Assembly (NCBI GenBank): GCA_016187835.1
Contig: JACPIY010000033.1
Span: 1 to 32,680, forward strand
Direction of reading: 5' to 3'
DNA length: 32,680 nt
Source: Deltaproteobacteria bacterium
GTDB lineage: Bacteria; Desulfobacterota_D; UBA1144; Nemesobacterales; CSP1-2
The stretch's first letter is position 1, and every line of letters starts with the position of its first letter. A model generated the notes under the pieces. The model had not been told where the DNA came from and ran no database searches. It worked only from the letters and a program-made list of their open reading frames with translations. This document shows, one piece after another, positions 1 to 8,594 of the stretch. The translations under genes and the position numbers were made by a program.

Positions 1-82
1 GCAGTTCCCCGCAAAAACAGTTTCGAGTTGCAAGTTTAAAGTTTTGATTCAAAACTAGAAACTCGAAACCCGAAACTTGAAG

Positions 83-156
83 TGGAGGTGAGCGGGCTCG
101 AACCGCCGACCTCCTGCTTGCAAAGCAGGCGCTCTCCCAAACTGAGCTACACCCCC
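83..156 (-). tRNA. tRNA-Ala (anticodon TGC)
   Basis: On the minus strand this folds as a standard cloverleaf. The acceptor GGGGGTG pairs with CACCTCC, there is a D-arm GCTCAG block, and the anticodon stem CCTGC/GCAGG encloses the loop TTTGCAA with anticodon TGC. The T-arm contains GGTTCGA. The 3' CCA is not encoded. It lies in the usual spacer position after tRNA-Ile in a 16S-Ile-Ala-23S operon; the 23S gene would be off the left edge. Confidence 0.97.
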
Positions 157-163
157 AATTTTA

Positions 164-191
164 CAAATTCCAAATCCCAAATTCCAAATCC
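164..191. repeat. 14-bp tandem repeat in the tRNA-Ile/tRNA-Ala spacer
   Basis: The unit caaattccaaatcc occurs twice in perfect tandem, followed by a degenerate third copy. The following stretch (about 201-228) carries the complementary ttggaattt, so the spacer can fold into an AT-rich hairpin between the two tRNAs. It may separate or expose processing sites, but no function is shown. Confidence 0.8.
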
Positions 192-239
192 CAAAATTCA
201 AAGCTTGGAATTTGATGCTTGGAACTTGGAGCTTTAACA

Positions 240-316
<77 letters not shown>

Positions 317-411
317 ATACTAATTTCGGATTTTTAATCTAAAGATTGCAGATTGAACAAAAATCCAACCAGTAATCCTAATTCCTAAACCCGAAATTGG
401 CTGAGAGCACC

Positions 412-431
412 AAAATTTAATAGCAGACACA
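412..431 (-). other. 3' arm of the 16S precursor processing stem
   Basis: The 20 bases at 412-431 are nearly the reverse complement of 1939-1958, which lies in the 16S leader. In the transcript the two flanks can pair through the shared core TAGCAGACACA, looping out 16S as in classical RNase III stalks. The match is seen directly; RNase III use is inferred from the standard rRNA maturation pathway. Confidence 0.75.
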
Positions 432-471
432 GGAGGCTGTTTGAGAACCAGCAATCATATATACTCCGGAA

Positions 472-1899
<1,428 letters not shown>

Positions 1900-1938
1900 A
1901 AACTCATAGTATCATGCGTGGATTCTCATTTGCCCGCA

Positions 1939-1958
1939 TGTGTCTGCTATTTAATTTT
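1939..1958 (-). other. 5' arm of the 16S precursor processing stem
   Basis: This leader segment is complementary to 412-431 in the 16S trailer, with a one-base difference inside an AT run. It lies about 40-60 nt upstream of the mature 16S 5' end, where bacterial pre-16S stalk arms normally sit. Confidence 0.75.
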
Positions 1959-1970
1959 CAAAGAACTTAT
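1955..1970 (-). promoter_or_regulatory. boxA-like antitermination signal in the rRNA leader
   Basis: On the transcribed strand this reads GTTCTTTGAAAA, resembling the boxA leader motif (TGCTCTTTAACA-type) that binds NusB/S10. It sits between the promoter and the 16S gene, as expected. The call rests on motif resemblance and position only. Confidence 0.5.
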
Positions 1971-2009
1971 AGTCTACTGAAGACTTGCCCCTCTTAGGAA
2001 GGAATAAAA

Positions 2010-2037
2010 ATTATACAGAAAGAGCACCGCTTGTCAA
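2010..2037 (-). promoter_or_regulatory. rRNA operon promoter (sigma-70 type)
   Basis: On the minus strand a perfect TTGACA (2032-2037) is followed by 16 nt and a perfect TATAAT (2010-2015). AT-rich sequence upstream could act as an UP element. Transcription would start near 2003, giving a leader of about 100 nt before 16S. Confidence 0.85.
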
Positions 2038-2267
2038 GAACATTAATTTAAGCATTTCTTTCCCGATGTCAAGCAAACTTTATTATTAAAAAAAGCTAAT
2101 TCTTAGAGATCAACATAGATAGAAATACGGAAAAAAATTATTCCGATACTGTGTGAATGTTTCAAGATTTTTTGAGTGAAAAGCAATTTTAAATAAGTAC
2201 TGTATTTTTTTCATCACCCACAACTCTTATATATAATTTTAACATTAACATACAATAATATACAATG

Positions 2268-2296
2268 TTGACTCAAGTAATTACGGAGTATATTAT
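2268..2296 (+). promoter_or_regulatory. parA promoter
   Basis: TTGACT (2268-2273), a 17-nt spacer and TATTAT (2291-2296) form a good sigma-70-type promoter. The predicted start site would be about 8 nt before the parA ATG, which has no Shine-Dalgarno, so the mRNA may be nearly leaderless. Confidence 0.6.
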
Positions 2297-2310
2297 CAAG
2301 AAATAAGAAA

Positions 2311-3117
2311 ATGGGAAAAGTTATATGCGTTGCTAACCAGAAAGGTGGGGTTGCAAAGACAACAACTGTCGTAAATCTTTCAGCCTCCCTAGCGGCCGCT
2401 CAAAAAAGAACAATTATTATTGATTTTGATCCTCAGGGGAACGCCACAAGCGGCGTTGGAGTCGACAAAGAAGGAATCGAGAAAAGCATCTATCACGCCC
2501 TAATAGGCGAAGTTGGGATAAAGGAAACGATATTAGAAGTAGACCCCAAAAACCTTGGAGGCTATCTTGCACTTGCTCCATCAAACCATGAACTCACAGG
2601 CGCAGAGATCGAGCTCATCGATTTTGAAAGAAGAGAATGCAAATTGAAAGACGCAATTCAACCAATAATAGATGAAAGCGATTTTATATTGATTGACTGC
2701 CCGCCTTCGCTTAGTATTCTGACCGTAAACGCTCTAACAGCCGCTCATTCCGTTCTTATTCCGGTACAGTGCGAATACTATGCTATGGAAGGTCTGGGAC
2801 AATTAAAACGCACCCTAAGCCTTATCAAGCAGAGACTAAACCCGGATCTTGAGATAGAAGGCTATCTTCTCACACTCTTCGACCCCAGAAACAGACTTTG
2901 TCACATAGTGGCAAACGAAATAAGAGAATTCTTTAAAGATGAGGTCTTTCAGACAATAATTCCAAGAAACGTAAGACTTGCTGAATCGCCGAGTCACGGA
3001 CTGCCAGTCTTACTCTATGATGCAAAATCTATCGGAGCTATAAGCTATATCTCCCTTGCTCAAGAAATAATATTGAGAAATGGAGGACAAGAGGTTGAAA
3101 AAAGTCACATTGGGTAG
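2311..3117 (+). CDS. parA: Chromosome-partitioning ATPase ParA/Soj
   Basis: ParA-type Walker ATPase (268 aa) that binds DNA non-specifically when ATP-bound and moves or positions ParB-parS complexes. The deviant Walker A motif KGGVAKTT is at residues 11-18, Walker A' DFDPQGN at about 38-44, and Walker B LIDCPPS at about 128-133. Length and lack of an N-terminal helix-turn-helix fit the chromosomal Soj class rather than long plasmid ParA. The ATG has no clear ribosome-binding site and lies just after a promoter. The end overlaps parB by about 23 bp, so the two are translationally coupled. ParA normally works with ParB in origin segregation, and a location beside an rRNA operon is compatible with an origin-proximal position, though no origin is visible. 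Confidence 0.95.
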   Translation: MGKVICVANQKGGVAKTTTVVNLSASLAAAQKRTIIIDFDPQGNATSGVGVDKEGIEKSIYHALIGEVGIKETILEVDPKNLGGYLALAPSNHELTGAEIELIDFERRECKLKDAIQPIIDESDFILIDCPPSLSILTVNALTAAHSVLIPVQCEYYAMEGLGQLKRTLSLIKQRLNPDLEIEGYLLTLFDPRNRLCHIVANEIREFFKDEVFQTIIPRNVRLAESPSHGLPVLLYDAKSIGAISYISLAQEIILRNGGQEVEKSHIG

Positions 3118-3934
3118 GGGACTGGATGCCCTTATCCCCACTGAAAAAGAAAGATACGGTTATCTACTCGCCAACATCGGAGAAATCAAACCAAATGCCT
3201 TTCAGCCGCGAAAAGATTTTGACGAAGAATCAATCGAAGAACTCGCACAGTCAATTAAAGAAAATGGGATTATTCAACCCCTCATTGTAAGAAAGAGCGA
3301 AGGCAATTATGAAATTATAGCAGGAGAAAGGAGGTGGAGAGCCGCACAAAAAGTTGGACTTACAAAGGTTCCGGTAATCTTAAAAGACGTATCCGATAGA
3401 CAGGCTCTTGAACTTGCACTAGTTGAAAATCTCCAAAGAGAAGATTTAAACCCGATAGAAGAAGCCACTGCCTATGAGCAACTTATCGAAGATTTTGGAC
3501 TCACACACGAAGAGATTTCAGCACGAATCGGTAAAGAAAGGTCAACTATAACTAATCAACTTAGACTTCTGAAACTTCCCGATGAAATCAAAGAGGCTAT
3601 AATCGCGGGGGAAATAACAGCAGGTCACGCGCGGGCTATCCTTGGCTTACAGTCTCTTGCGAAAGCAAAAGAGATTCTTGAAGCAATAAGAAAAGAAAAA
3701 CTCTCGGTAAGAAAAACGGAAAAGCTTGTTCAGAAGCTATCAACTCAAAAGGAAAAAACCGTTAAACTTGATAGTGGGGATCTCTTTATAAATCATATTA
3801 CCGATGAACTGAAAAAAGCCCTTGGCACTCATGTTAAAATTATAGATAGGAAAGGAAAAGGAAAGATAGAAATCGAATATTATTCAAAAATAGAGCTTGA
3901 CAGACTTATTGAGCTATTAATTGGTAAATACTGA
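3095..3934 (+). CDS. parB: Chromosome-partitioning protein ParB
   Basis: ParB/Spo0J-family CTP-dependent DNA clamp that loads at parS and stimulates ParA. The N-terminal LGRGLDALIP motif is typical. The ParB/Srx-like nucleotide domain contains QPRKDF and the GERRWRAA box, followed by a helix-turn-helix region (about 130-190) and a C-terminal dimerisation segment. I prefer the TTG start at 3095, which has GGAGG at 3082-3086 and gives the usual MKKVTLGRG beginning. An ATG at 3080 would add five residues and would lie on top of that ribosome-binding site. The gene overlaps the end of parA. No parS site is seen in the window. Confidence 0.95.
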   Translation: MKKVTLGRGLDALIPTEKERYGYLLANIGEIKPNAFQPRKDFDEESIEELAQSIKENGIIQPLIVRKSEGNYEIIAGERRWRAAQKVGLTKVPVILKDVSDRQALELALVENLQREDLNPIEEATAYEQLIEDFGLTHEEISARIGKERSTITNQLRLLKLPDEIKEAIIAGEITAGHARAILGLQSLAKAKEILEAIRKEKLSVRKTEKLVQKLSTQKEKTVKLDSGDLFINHITDELKKALGTHVKIIDRKGKGKIEIEYYSKIELDRLIELLIGKY

Positions 3935-3992
3935 TGTGGAATAAGTAATCCATTCGGGATTCGATTACGAATCAGTAGAAATCGTAAACACA

Positions 3993-4241
3993 ATGAAAGA
4001 ATTTAAAGTTAAGGTAGAAGTAAAGCTAAAGCCCGTAGTTCTCGACCCACAGGGAAAAACTATTCTGACTGCTCTTCACAATCTCGGCTACGACGAGGTC
4101 GAGGAAACACGTGTCGGGAAATTAATTGAACTCAAAGTAATGGATAGCAATGCTGAACGGGTTATAGAACGAGTCAAGGAAATGTGCAAAAATCTCCTTG
4201 CAAATCCTATAATCGAGGATTTTGTTATAAAAATAGAGTGA
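3993..4241 (+). CDS. purS: Phosphoribosylformylglycinamidine synthase subunit PurS
   Basis: Small (82 aa) PurS subunit of the three-part FGAM synthase (PurS-PurQ-PurL), which amidates FGAR in step four of purine synthesis. PurS bridges PurL and PurQ during ammonia transfer. The family pattern is clear: an N-terminal strand with VKLKPVVLDPQG, then ALHNLGYDEVEETRVGK and a C-terminal strand. It precedes purQ but is separated from it by a repeat-containing gap of about 180 bp. A small GATTCG/CGAATC hairpin (3958-3973) precedes it. purL is not in the window. Confidence 0.93.
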   Translation: MKEFKVKVEVKLKPVVLDPQGKTILTALHNLGYDEVEETRVGKLIELKVMDSNAERVIERVKEMCKNLLANPIIEDFVIKIE

Positions 4242-4243
4242 TG

Positions 4244-4394
4244 CTTAGCCACTAAGGCACGAAGACACAAAGGAAGAGCTTGGTTTTGAATAAGTAGCCA
4301 GAATATAGAATTCAGAAGCCAGCAGAAAAACTTCTGGATTCTGACTCCTGACTTCTGAATCTCATTACGGGTCTTGGTACCTTTGTGGTTAAAT
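4244..4394. repeat. Nested inverted-repeat element between purS and purQ
   Basis: The outer imperfect arms are ttagccactaaggc (about 4244-4257) and the inverse of cctttgtggttaaa (about 4380-4393). The inner arms are gaattcagaagccag (about 4309-4323) and the inverse-like ctgacttctgaatc (about 4348-4361), with a further partial copy cttctggattctgac. Two nested inverted repeats of this size in an intergenic gap suggest a small non-coding mobile element. The purQ start lies about 27 bp beyond it. Confidence 0.5.
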
Positions 4395-4420
4395 AAGAGT
4401 ATGGGTAAAGAGGTTTAAAA

Positions 4421-5149
4421 ATGCCAAATTTTGGTTTAGTTGTTTTTCCGGGTTCAAACTGTGACCATGATTGTTATCATGTGATAAAACACATGTTTAA
4501 ACAGGAATGCGAATTTGTTTGGCATGAAGAAAAAAATCTAGACAGATTCGACAGTATAATTCTTCCCGGTGGTTTTTCCTACGGTGATTATCTTCGTACG
4601 GGTGCTATAGCAAGATTTTCACCCGTTATGAAAGCGGTAGAAAAACTTGCTTCTGAAGGTAGACCTATTATGGGCATTTGTAATGGGTTTCAGATTCTTG
4701 TTGAGGCAGGGCTTCTTCCCGGCGCGCTTATTAAGAACTCATCCCTTAGATTTGTCTGCAAATGGGTTAATATTCGTGTGGAAAACACGAACACTCCATT
4801 CACTCACCTCATGAGGAGAGGAGATTTATTAAGAATCCCAATTGCACATGGCGAAGGAAACTTCTTTGCAAATCAAGATGACATTAGAAAGCTAACCGAA
4901 AACTCACAGGTCGTTTTTAAATATTGTGATGAAGAAGGAGAGACTACTTCCCAATCAAACCCGAACGGTTCGATTGAAAACATAGCCGGCATATGTAACT
5001 CTCAAGGGAACATTCTTGGCATGATGCCACACCCTGAAAGATGCTGTGAGGAGACAATCGGGGGAGAAGACGGAAAGGCTATATTCGAATCATTAATCTC
5101 TTGGTTAGAGAAATCAGAATCCCAGGCCCTGATAAGAACGCATGTTTGA
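4421..5149 (+). CDS. purQ: Phosphoribosylformylglycinamidine synthase subunit PurQ
   Basis: Class I glutamine amidotransferase subunit of FGAM synthase (242 aa). It hydrolyses glutamine and passes ammonia to PurL. The triad is visible: nucleophile Cys87 in GICNGFQ, and His204 and Glu206 in MMPHPERC. The N-terminal [11 protein letters not shown] and [12 protein letters not shown] are PurQ signatures. Length is near the usual 220-230 aa, with a slightly longer C-terminal tail. An AGAGG-like site precedes the ATG. It pairs with purS upstream, and the separate small subunits imply a small-type PurL elsewhere. Confidence 0.96.
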   Translation: MPNFGLVVFPGSNCDHDCYHVIKHMFKQECEFVWHEEKNLDRFDSIILPGGFSYGDYLRTGAIARFSPVMKAVEKLASEGRPIMGICNGFQILVEAGLLPGALIKNSSLRFVCKWVNIRVENTNTPFTHLMRRGDLLRIPIAHGEGNFFANQDDIRKLTENSQVVFKYCDEEGETTSQSNPNGSIENIAGICNSQGNILGMMPHPERCCEETIGGEDGKAIFESLISWLEKSESQALIRTHV

Positions 5150-5488
5150 GATAAAAGTAGAAATTCAAGACTTAACCAGTACCATGAGTCTAACCTAAAT
5201 AGAACCTCCCTAAATTGTAAAAATATAAATTTGACCAAACAGGCAATGTGGAGCTAAGTCTCACCTAGTTTAATAATACAGGCATTAGAACAATTGGGTT
5301 AAGAAAACATGATTTTTAGCTGTCATCCCGAACTTGTTTCGGGATCTCTTTTGTAAAGATGGGATGTGACAGAGGGTGAAAATAGTACTTACATCGTCTG
5401 ACAGAATAAATCTTGATTATTACACCTAAATACTACCGTTTGTTTCTCCTATAATCCTGTGGTAATCTTAAAATGTTAAAAAAGGTCA
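5150..5488. other. Intergenic region purQ-tusA
   Basis: About 340 bp without a credible gene. It holds the palindromic repeat at 5320-5372 and otherwise AT-rich unique sequence. The promoter of the sulfur operon must lie here or in the repeat, but I cannot single out convincing boxes. Confidence 0.6.
5320..5372. repeat. Palindromic repeat (CTGTCATCCCGAA family)
   Basis: A perfect 8-bp stem ATCCCGAA/TTCGGGAT (5325-5332 and 5338-5345) is nested in outer arms ctgtcatccc and gggatgtgacag (5361-5372). Similar dispersed palindromes occur in many bacterial genomes. A degraded piece of the same element (ctgtcatccggaa) lies near 9402-9415 upstream of nuoN, showing that it is dispersed. Confidence 0.65.
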
Positions 5489-5740
5489 ATGACAGAGTCA
5501 AAAATGGAAGTAATCAAAGTTGATGAACGTATTGATATTACTAAAGAAATCTGTCCAATGACATTCGTAAAAACTAAGTTAAAGCTGGAATCTATGCGTC
5601 CTGGTCAGACCCTAGAAGTAACCCTAAGAGACGGAGAACCCTTAAGAAATGTCCCAAGAAGCGTTAAGGAAGAAGGACACAAAATCTTAGATGTCCGTCA
5701 AGAAGGCACATTCTATAAACTCCTAATCGAGCGCCGCTGA
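5489..5740 (+). CDS. TusA-family sulfur carrier protein
   Basis: Small (83 aa) protein of the TusA/SirA/YeeD family, which carries persulfide sulfur on a conserved cysteine. The hallmark Cys-Pro motif is present as ICPMTFVKTKL, with Cys22-Pro23 after the first strand, followed by the expected helix and the PGQTLEVTLRDGEP strand-turn. The stop overlaps the cysteine synthase start (TGATG), so it is the first gene of a tight four-gene sulfur operon. It lacks a C-terminal Gly-Gly, so it should not itself be adenylated by the E1 protein two genes downstream. It could donate sulfur to a ubiquitin-like carrier or directly to the synthase; that role is inferred. Confidence 0.88.
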   Translation: MTESKMEVIKVDERIDITKEICPMTFVKTKLKLESMRPGQTLEVTLRDGEPLRNVPRSVKEEGHKILDVRQEGTFYKLLIERR

Positions 5741-6687
5741 TGGATTCTCTGTTAACCCAAAAAAAATCTATAATTTCCAGAAACAAGAGAGCCGAGTCTG
5801 TGGTGGATTTAATTGGAAATACTCCGCTTATCAGGCTCAAGAACATAACGGATTCTCTGAATCCCGATGTCGAGGTTTACGCAAAGGCCGAGTGGTTTAA
5901 TCCCGGGGGGTCCGTAAAGGACCGTCCTGCTCTAAGGATGATTCTTGACGGAATTCGGAGAGGTACGCTTACTCCAGATAAAATAATTATGGATTCTTCT
6001 TCGGGGAACACCGCAATTGCATACGCTATGATTGGAGCTGCACTTGGCTATAGAGTCGAACTTGTCACGCCTGAGAACATAAACATTGAGAGAAAAAAAA
6101 CCCTAGAGGCTTTCGGTGCCAAGATCATTTTTTCCGATCCTCTCGAGGGTTCTGATGGAGCTATAAAAATCGCAAAAAAACTAAAACTCGAAAATCCAGG
6201 CAGTTATTTTATGCCGGATCAATACAATAATCCCGCAAATACTCTATCTCATTACGAAACAACGGCTCCAGAAATCTGGCATCAGACTCAAGGCAGAATT
6301 ACTCACTTTCTTGCAGGAATTGGAACAAGCGGTACTCTTATGGGAACAGGAAAGAGACTTAAAGAGTTCAATCCAGAAATTAAGATTATTGCAATTCAGC
6401 CAGCGGAATCTCTTCATGGACTCGAAGGGTTAAAACATATGGCGACATCAATTGTCCCCGGAATATTCGACCCAACTTTTCCTGACGAAATGATTTATGT
6501 ATCTACAGATGATTCGTATAGAGTTATGAAGGAGCTTGTTAAAAAAGAGGGGATTTTTGTAGGACATTCAGGAGGCGCTGCAGTTTATTCAACTCTTGAG
6601 TACGCTAAGAGACTAAAAGAGGGGGTGCTTGTAACCATACTTGCCGATGGTGGATACAGATACTTAAGCGGAGGTATCTGGTGGTAA
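5740..6687 (+). CDS. PLP-dependent cysteine synthase (CysK/CysM family)
   Basis: Fold-type II PLP enzyme (315 aa), most likely making cysteine by beta-replacement on O-acetyl- or O-phosphoserine. Lys60 in NPGGSVKDR is the Schiff-base lysine. SSSGNTAIA (about 86-94) binds the substrate carboxylate, GTSGT (195-199) holds the PLP phosphate, and VGHSGGAA near the C-terminus contacts the pyridine. It overlaps tusA by 1 bp and the JAMM gene by 7 bp. A downstream JAMM protease and E1 enzyme recall the mycobacterial CysM-CysO-Mec pathway, in which sulfur arrives as a protein thiocarboxylate, so a CysM-like protein-bound sulfur donor is plausible. Which serine ester it uses cannot be told from sequence alone. 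Confidence 0.93.
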   Translation: MDSLLTQKKSIISRNKRAESVVDLIGNTPLIRLKNITDSLNPDVEVYAKAEWFNPGGSVKDRPALRMILDGIRRGTLTPDKIIMDSSSGNTAIAYAMIGAALGYRVELVTPENINIERKKTLEAFGAKIIFSDPLEGSDGAIKIAKKLKLENPGSYFMPDQYNNPANTLSHYETTAPEIWHQTQGRITHFLAGIGTSGTLMGTGKRLKEFNPEIKIIAIQPAESLHGLEGLKHMATSIVPGIFDPTFPDEMIYVSTDDSYRVMKELVKKEGIFVGHSGGAAVYSTLEYAKRLKEGVLVTILADGGYRYLSGGIWW

Positions 6688-7094
6688 AAATAGTTAGGTC
6701 AGCTTACGAAGGGATAATAAAACATGCAGAGTCCGGTTATCCAAACGAGGTTTGCGGCGTGCTCATTGGTAAAGATGAGGAAATAACAAACTTTAAAGAA
6801 TGTCGAAATCTGAATCAAGAACGAGCTCGTGACCGTTATGAACTGGATGATCGTTCTTTTAATGAAGCTGATAATTGGGCTAGATCGAATGGAATGGATA
6901 TTCTAGGTATTTATCACTCTCATCCTGACCATGCTTCAGAGTATTCGGAATTTGATAGACAAAGAGCATGGCCTTATTGGATATACATGATATTCTCTAT
7001 AAATAGCGGAAAGTACAATGACGCAAGAGCCTGGATTCTTAAAGATTTCGGTTCTCATTTTGAAGAAGAAAAAATCGAATTGATTTCGGATTAG
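6681..7094 (+). CDS. JAMM/Mec-type zinc metalloprotease
   Basis: JAB1/MPN/Mov34 metalloprotease of the bacterial Mec+ type (137 aa), expected to cleave an amino acid such as cysteine from the C-terminal glycine of a ubiquitin-like sulfur carrier. The full motif is present: Glu23 in PNEVCGVL, then His79-x-His81-x7-Ser89-x2-Asp92 in HSHPDHASEYSEFD. It starts with GTG at 6681, just after GGAGGT (6670-6675), and overlaps the synthase stop. Its place between a cysteine synthase and a MoeB/ThiF enzyme strongly supports a role in protein-thiocarboxylate cysteine synthesis, although no carrier gene is seen here. Confidence 0.93.
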   Translation: MVKIVRSAYEGIIKHAESGYPNEVCGVLIGKDEEITNFKECRNLNQERARDRYELDDRSFNEADNWARSNGMDILGIYHSHPDHASEYSEFDRQRAWPYWIYMIFSINSGKYNDARAWILKDFGSHFEEEKIELISD

Positions 7095-7110
7095 TAGGAG
7101 GAATAAAGAA

Positions 7111-7932
7111 GTGGAATTAACTGAAGAGCAAATTTATCGTTACAGCAGAAACATACTTCTTCCCGAGGTAGGAGGCGTGGGACAGGAAAGGCTTCTTCGC
7201 TCAAAGGCATTCTGCTTGGGAGTGGGTGGGCTTGGTTCTCCTATTGCGCTTTACCTTGCAGCAGCAGGGGTTGGCACTATAGGAATCGCCGACTCTGATC
7301 AGGTAGATATTTCCAATCTTCAAAGGCAGGTGCTCCACTTCACAGACGATATCGGAAGACCAAAGATACTCTCGGCAAGAGAAAAGCTACAGAAACTAAA
7401 TCCCGACGTGAACGTCATCGTCTACGAAGAGATGATCACAAAAAAGAATATTAGAGATATTATAAAAGATTACGACATCGTACTGGATGGTTCTGATAAC
7501 TTTCCTACTCGATACCTCGTAAATGACGCTTGCTATTTCGAGAAGAAGACCCTTGTTTCGGGCGCTATTTTGAGATTTGAAGGACAGGTATCGGTATTTA
7601 AACCACACTCAGACGGTCCTTGCTACCGCTGCCTTTATCCAGAGATACCACCTGCAGGCATGATTCCAAGCTGCCAGGAGGCGGGAATTCTCGGCGCTGT
7701 TGCAGGAATAATCGGTAACATTCAGGCTGTTGAAACCCTTAAAGAACTCCTTCAGATAGGACAAACCCTTGTGGGAAGGCTCCTAGTATTTAATGCCCTA
7801 AACATGTCAATCACGGATTTAAAAGTAAAAAGGGACCCAAAATGCCCTCTTTGCAGTGAGACCCCATCAATTAAAGAAATAGTGGATTATGAACAGCCTG
7901 ATTGTAGTGTTGATTTGTCCTCCATTGTTTAA
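7111..7932 (+). CDS. MoeB/ThiF-family E1-like adenylyltransferase
   Basis: E1-like enzyme (273 aa) that adenylates the C-terminal glycine of ubiquitin-like sulfur carriers before sulfur transfer. It has the Rossmann motif GVGGLGS (37-43), DGSDNFPTRYLVND at about 126-139, zinc cysteines C171-x2-C174 and C245-x2-C248, and a candidate active-site Cys188 in IPSCQEAGILGAVAG. It has no C-terminal rhodanese domain, so sulfur must come from another protein, and the operon's TusA is the obvious candidate. The GTG start at 7111 has a strong AGGAGG at 7096-7101. MoeB, ThiF and CysO-activating enzymes cannot be separated by sequence alone; the neighbours favour cysteine or thiocarboxylate chemistry. Confidence 0.92.
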   Translation: MELTEEQIYRYSRNILLPEVGGVGQERLLRSKAFCLGVGGLGSPIALYLAAAGVGTIGIADSDQVDISNLQRQVLHFTDDIGRPKILSAREKLQKLNPDVNVIVYEEMITKKNIRDIIKDYDIVLDGSDNFPTRYLVNDACYFEKKTLVSGAILRFEGQVSVFKPHSDGPCYRCLYPEIPPAGMIPSCQEAGILGAVAGIIGNIQAVETLKELLQIGQTLVGRLLVFNALNMSITDLKVKRDPKCPLCSETPSIKEIVDYEQPDCSVDLSSIV

Positions 7933-8003
7933 CGACTAACGTTTGACTGAAATAAACACAACTGCTAGACTGAAAGAACTAGGGGTTTTGTTTAAGAGAA
8001 ATA

Positions 8004-8489
8004 ATGTCGGAGAAAGATTCCTTAACAACGGCTATTGCGTTTTTTCAAAAGGCCCATGAATACCAGATGAATGGGGAATTTGACCTCGCAATAGAATACT
8101 ACAAACGATCAATAGAAGTTTATCCAACAGCCGAAGCGTATACGTTTCTTGGATGGACCTATAGTTTTCAGGGAAAACTCCAGGAAGCCATAGCGGAGTG
8201 CAAAAAAGCGATAGAGGTTGATCCTGACTTTGGAAATCCGTATAACGATATAGGAGCATACTTGATTGAGCTTGAAAGGTATGATGAGGCTATACCTTGG
8301 CTTGAAAGGGCAACTCTCGCAAAGCGTTATGAACCAAGGTACTACCCGCACTATAATCTAGGAAGGGTTTATTTAATCAAAGGAATGATAAAAAAAGCCC
8401 TTGAAGAATTCCAGAAGGCTTTGGAAATCTATCCCGATTACCCACTTGCTAAAGAAGCGATTGATAAGTTAAAGGTAACGTTGAATTAA
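8004..8489 (+). CDS. Tetratricopeptide-repeat protein
   Basis: 161 aa made almost entirely of TPR units: roughly 15-45 (NGEFDLAIEYYKRSIEVYP), 46-78 (GKLQEAIAECKKAIEVDP), 79-115 (ERYDEAIPWLERA) and 118-152 (GMIKKALEEFQKALEIYP). No signal peptide or membrane segment, so it is probably a cytoplasmic protein-interaction adaptor. It lies about 70 bp after the E1 gene on the same strand and may be co-transcribed, but nothing else ties it to sulfur metabolism. The partner is unknown. Confidence 0.9.
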   Translation: MSEKDSLTTAIAFFQKAHEYQMNGEFDLAIEYYKRSIEVYPTAEAYTFLGWTYSFQGKLQEAIAECKKAIEVDPDFGNPYNDIGAYLIELERYDEAIPWLERATLAKRYEPRYYPHYNLGRVYLIKGMIKKALEEFQKALEIYPDYPLAKEAIDKLKVTLN

Positions 8490-8523
8490 TTTGGACAAAT
8501 AAACCAAGCAGTTGAGTAAAGCC

Positions 8524-8550
8524 GTAGGGGCACGGCATGCAGTTCCCTAC
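8524..8550. repeat. Degenerate GTAGGGGC-type palindrome
   Basis: The left arm gtaggggcacggc and the right part gttccctac form an imperfect palindrome in the TPR-SDR gap. It belongs to the same GTAG-headed family as the elements at 27515, 30609 and 30659, but the right arm has decayed. Confidence 0.5.
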
Positions 8551-8594
8551 CATCCCTGAATTCCAACAGTTTCAAGGGATACTATAAATCCCCA

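Larger units (their letters stand above)
1900..2310. other. Divergent rrn/parA intergenic region
   Basis: This roughly 410-bp gene-free stretch holds the rRNA leader (processing arm and boxA-like motif), the rRNA promoter firing to the left, an AT-rich centre, and the parA promoter firing to the right. I see no parS-like TGTTTCACGTGAAACA palindrome in it. Confidence 0.7.

Noticed and set aside
2158-2180. parS-like palindrome near parAB
   Set aside because: Only a half-site resembling GTTTCA is present; no 16-bp palindrome was found anywhere in the window.
3958-3973. Terminator or riboswitch before purS (GATTCG/CGAATC hairpin)
   Set aside because: Only a 6-bp stem with a 4-nt loop and no T-run; no PurR box or purine aptamer core was seen.
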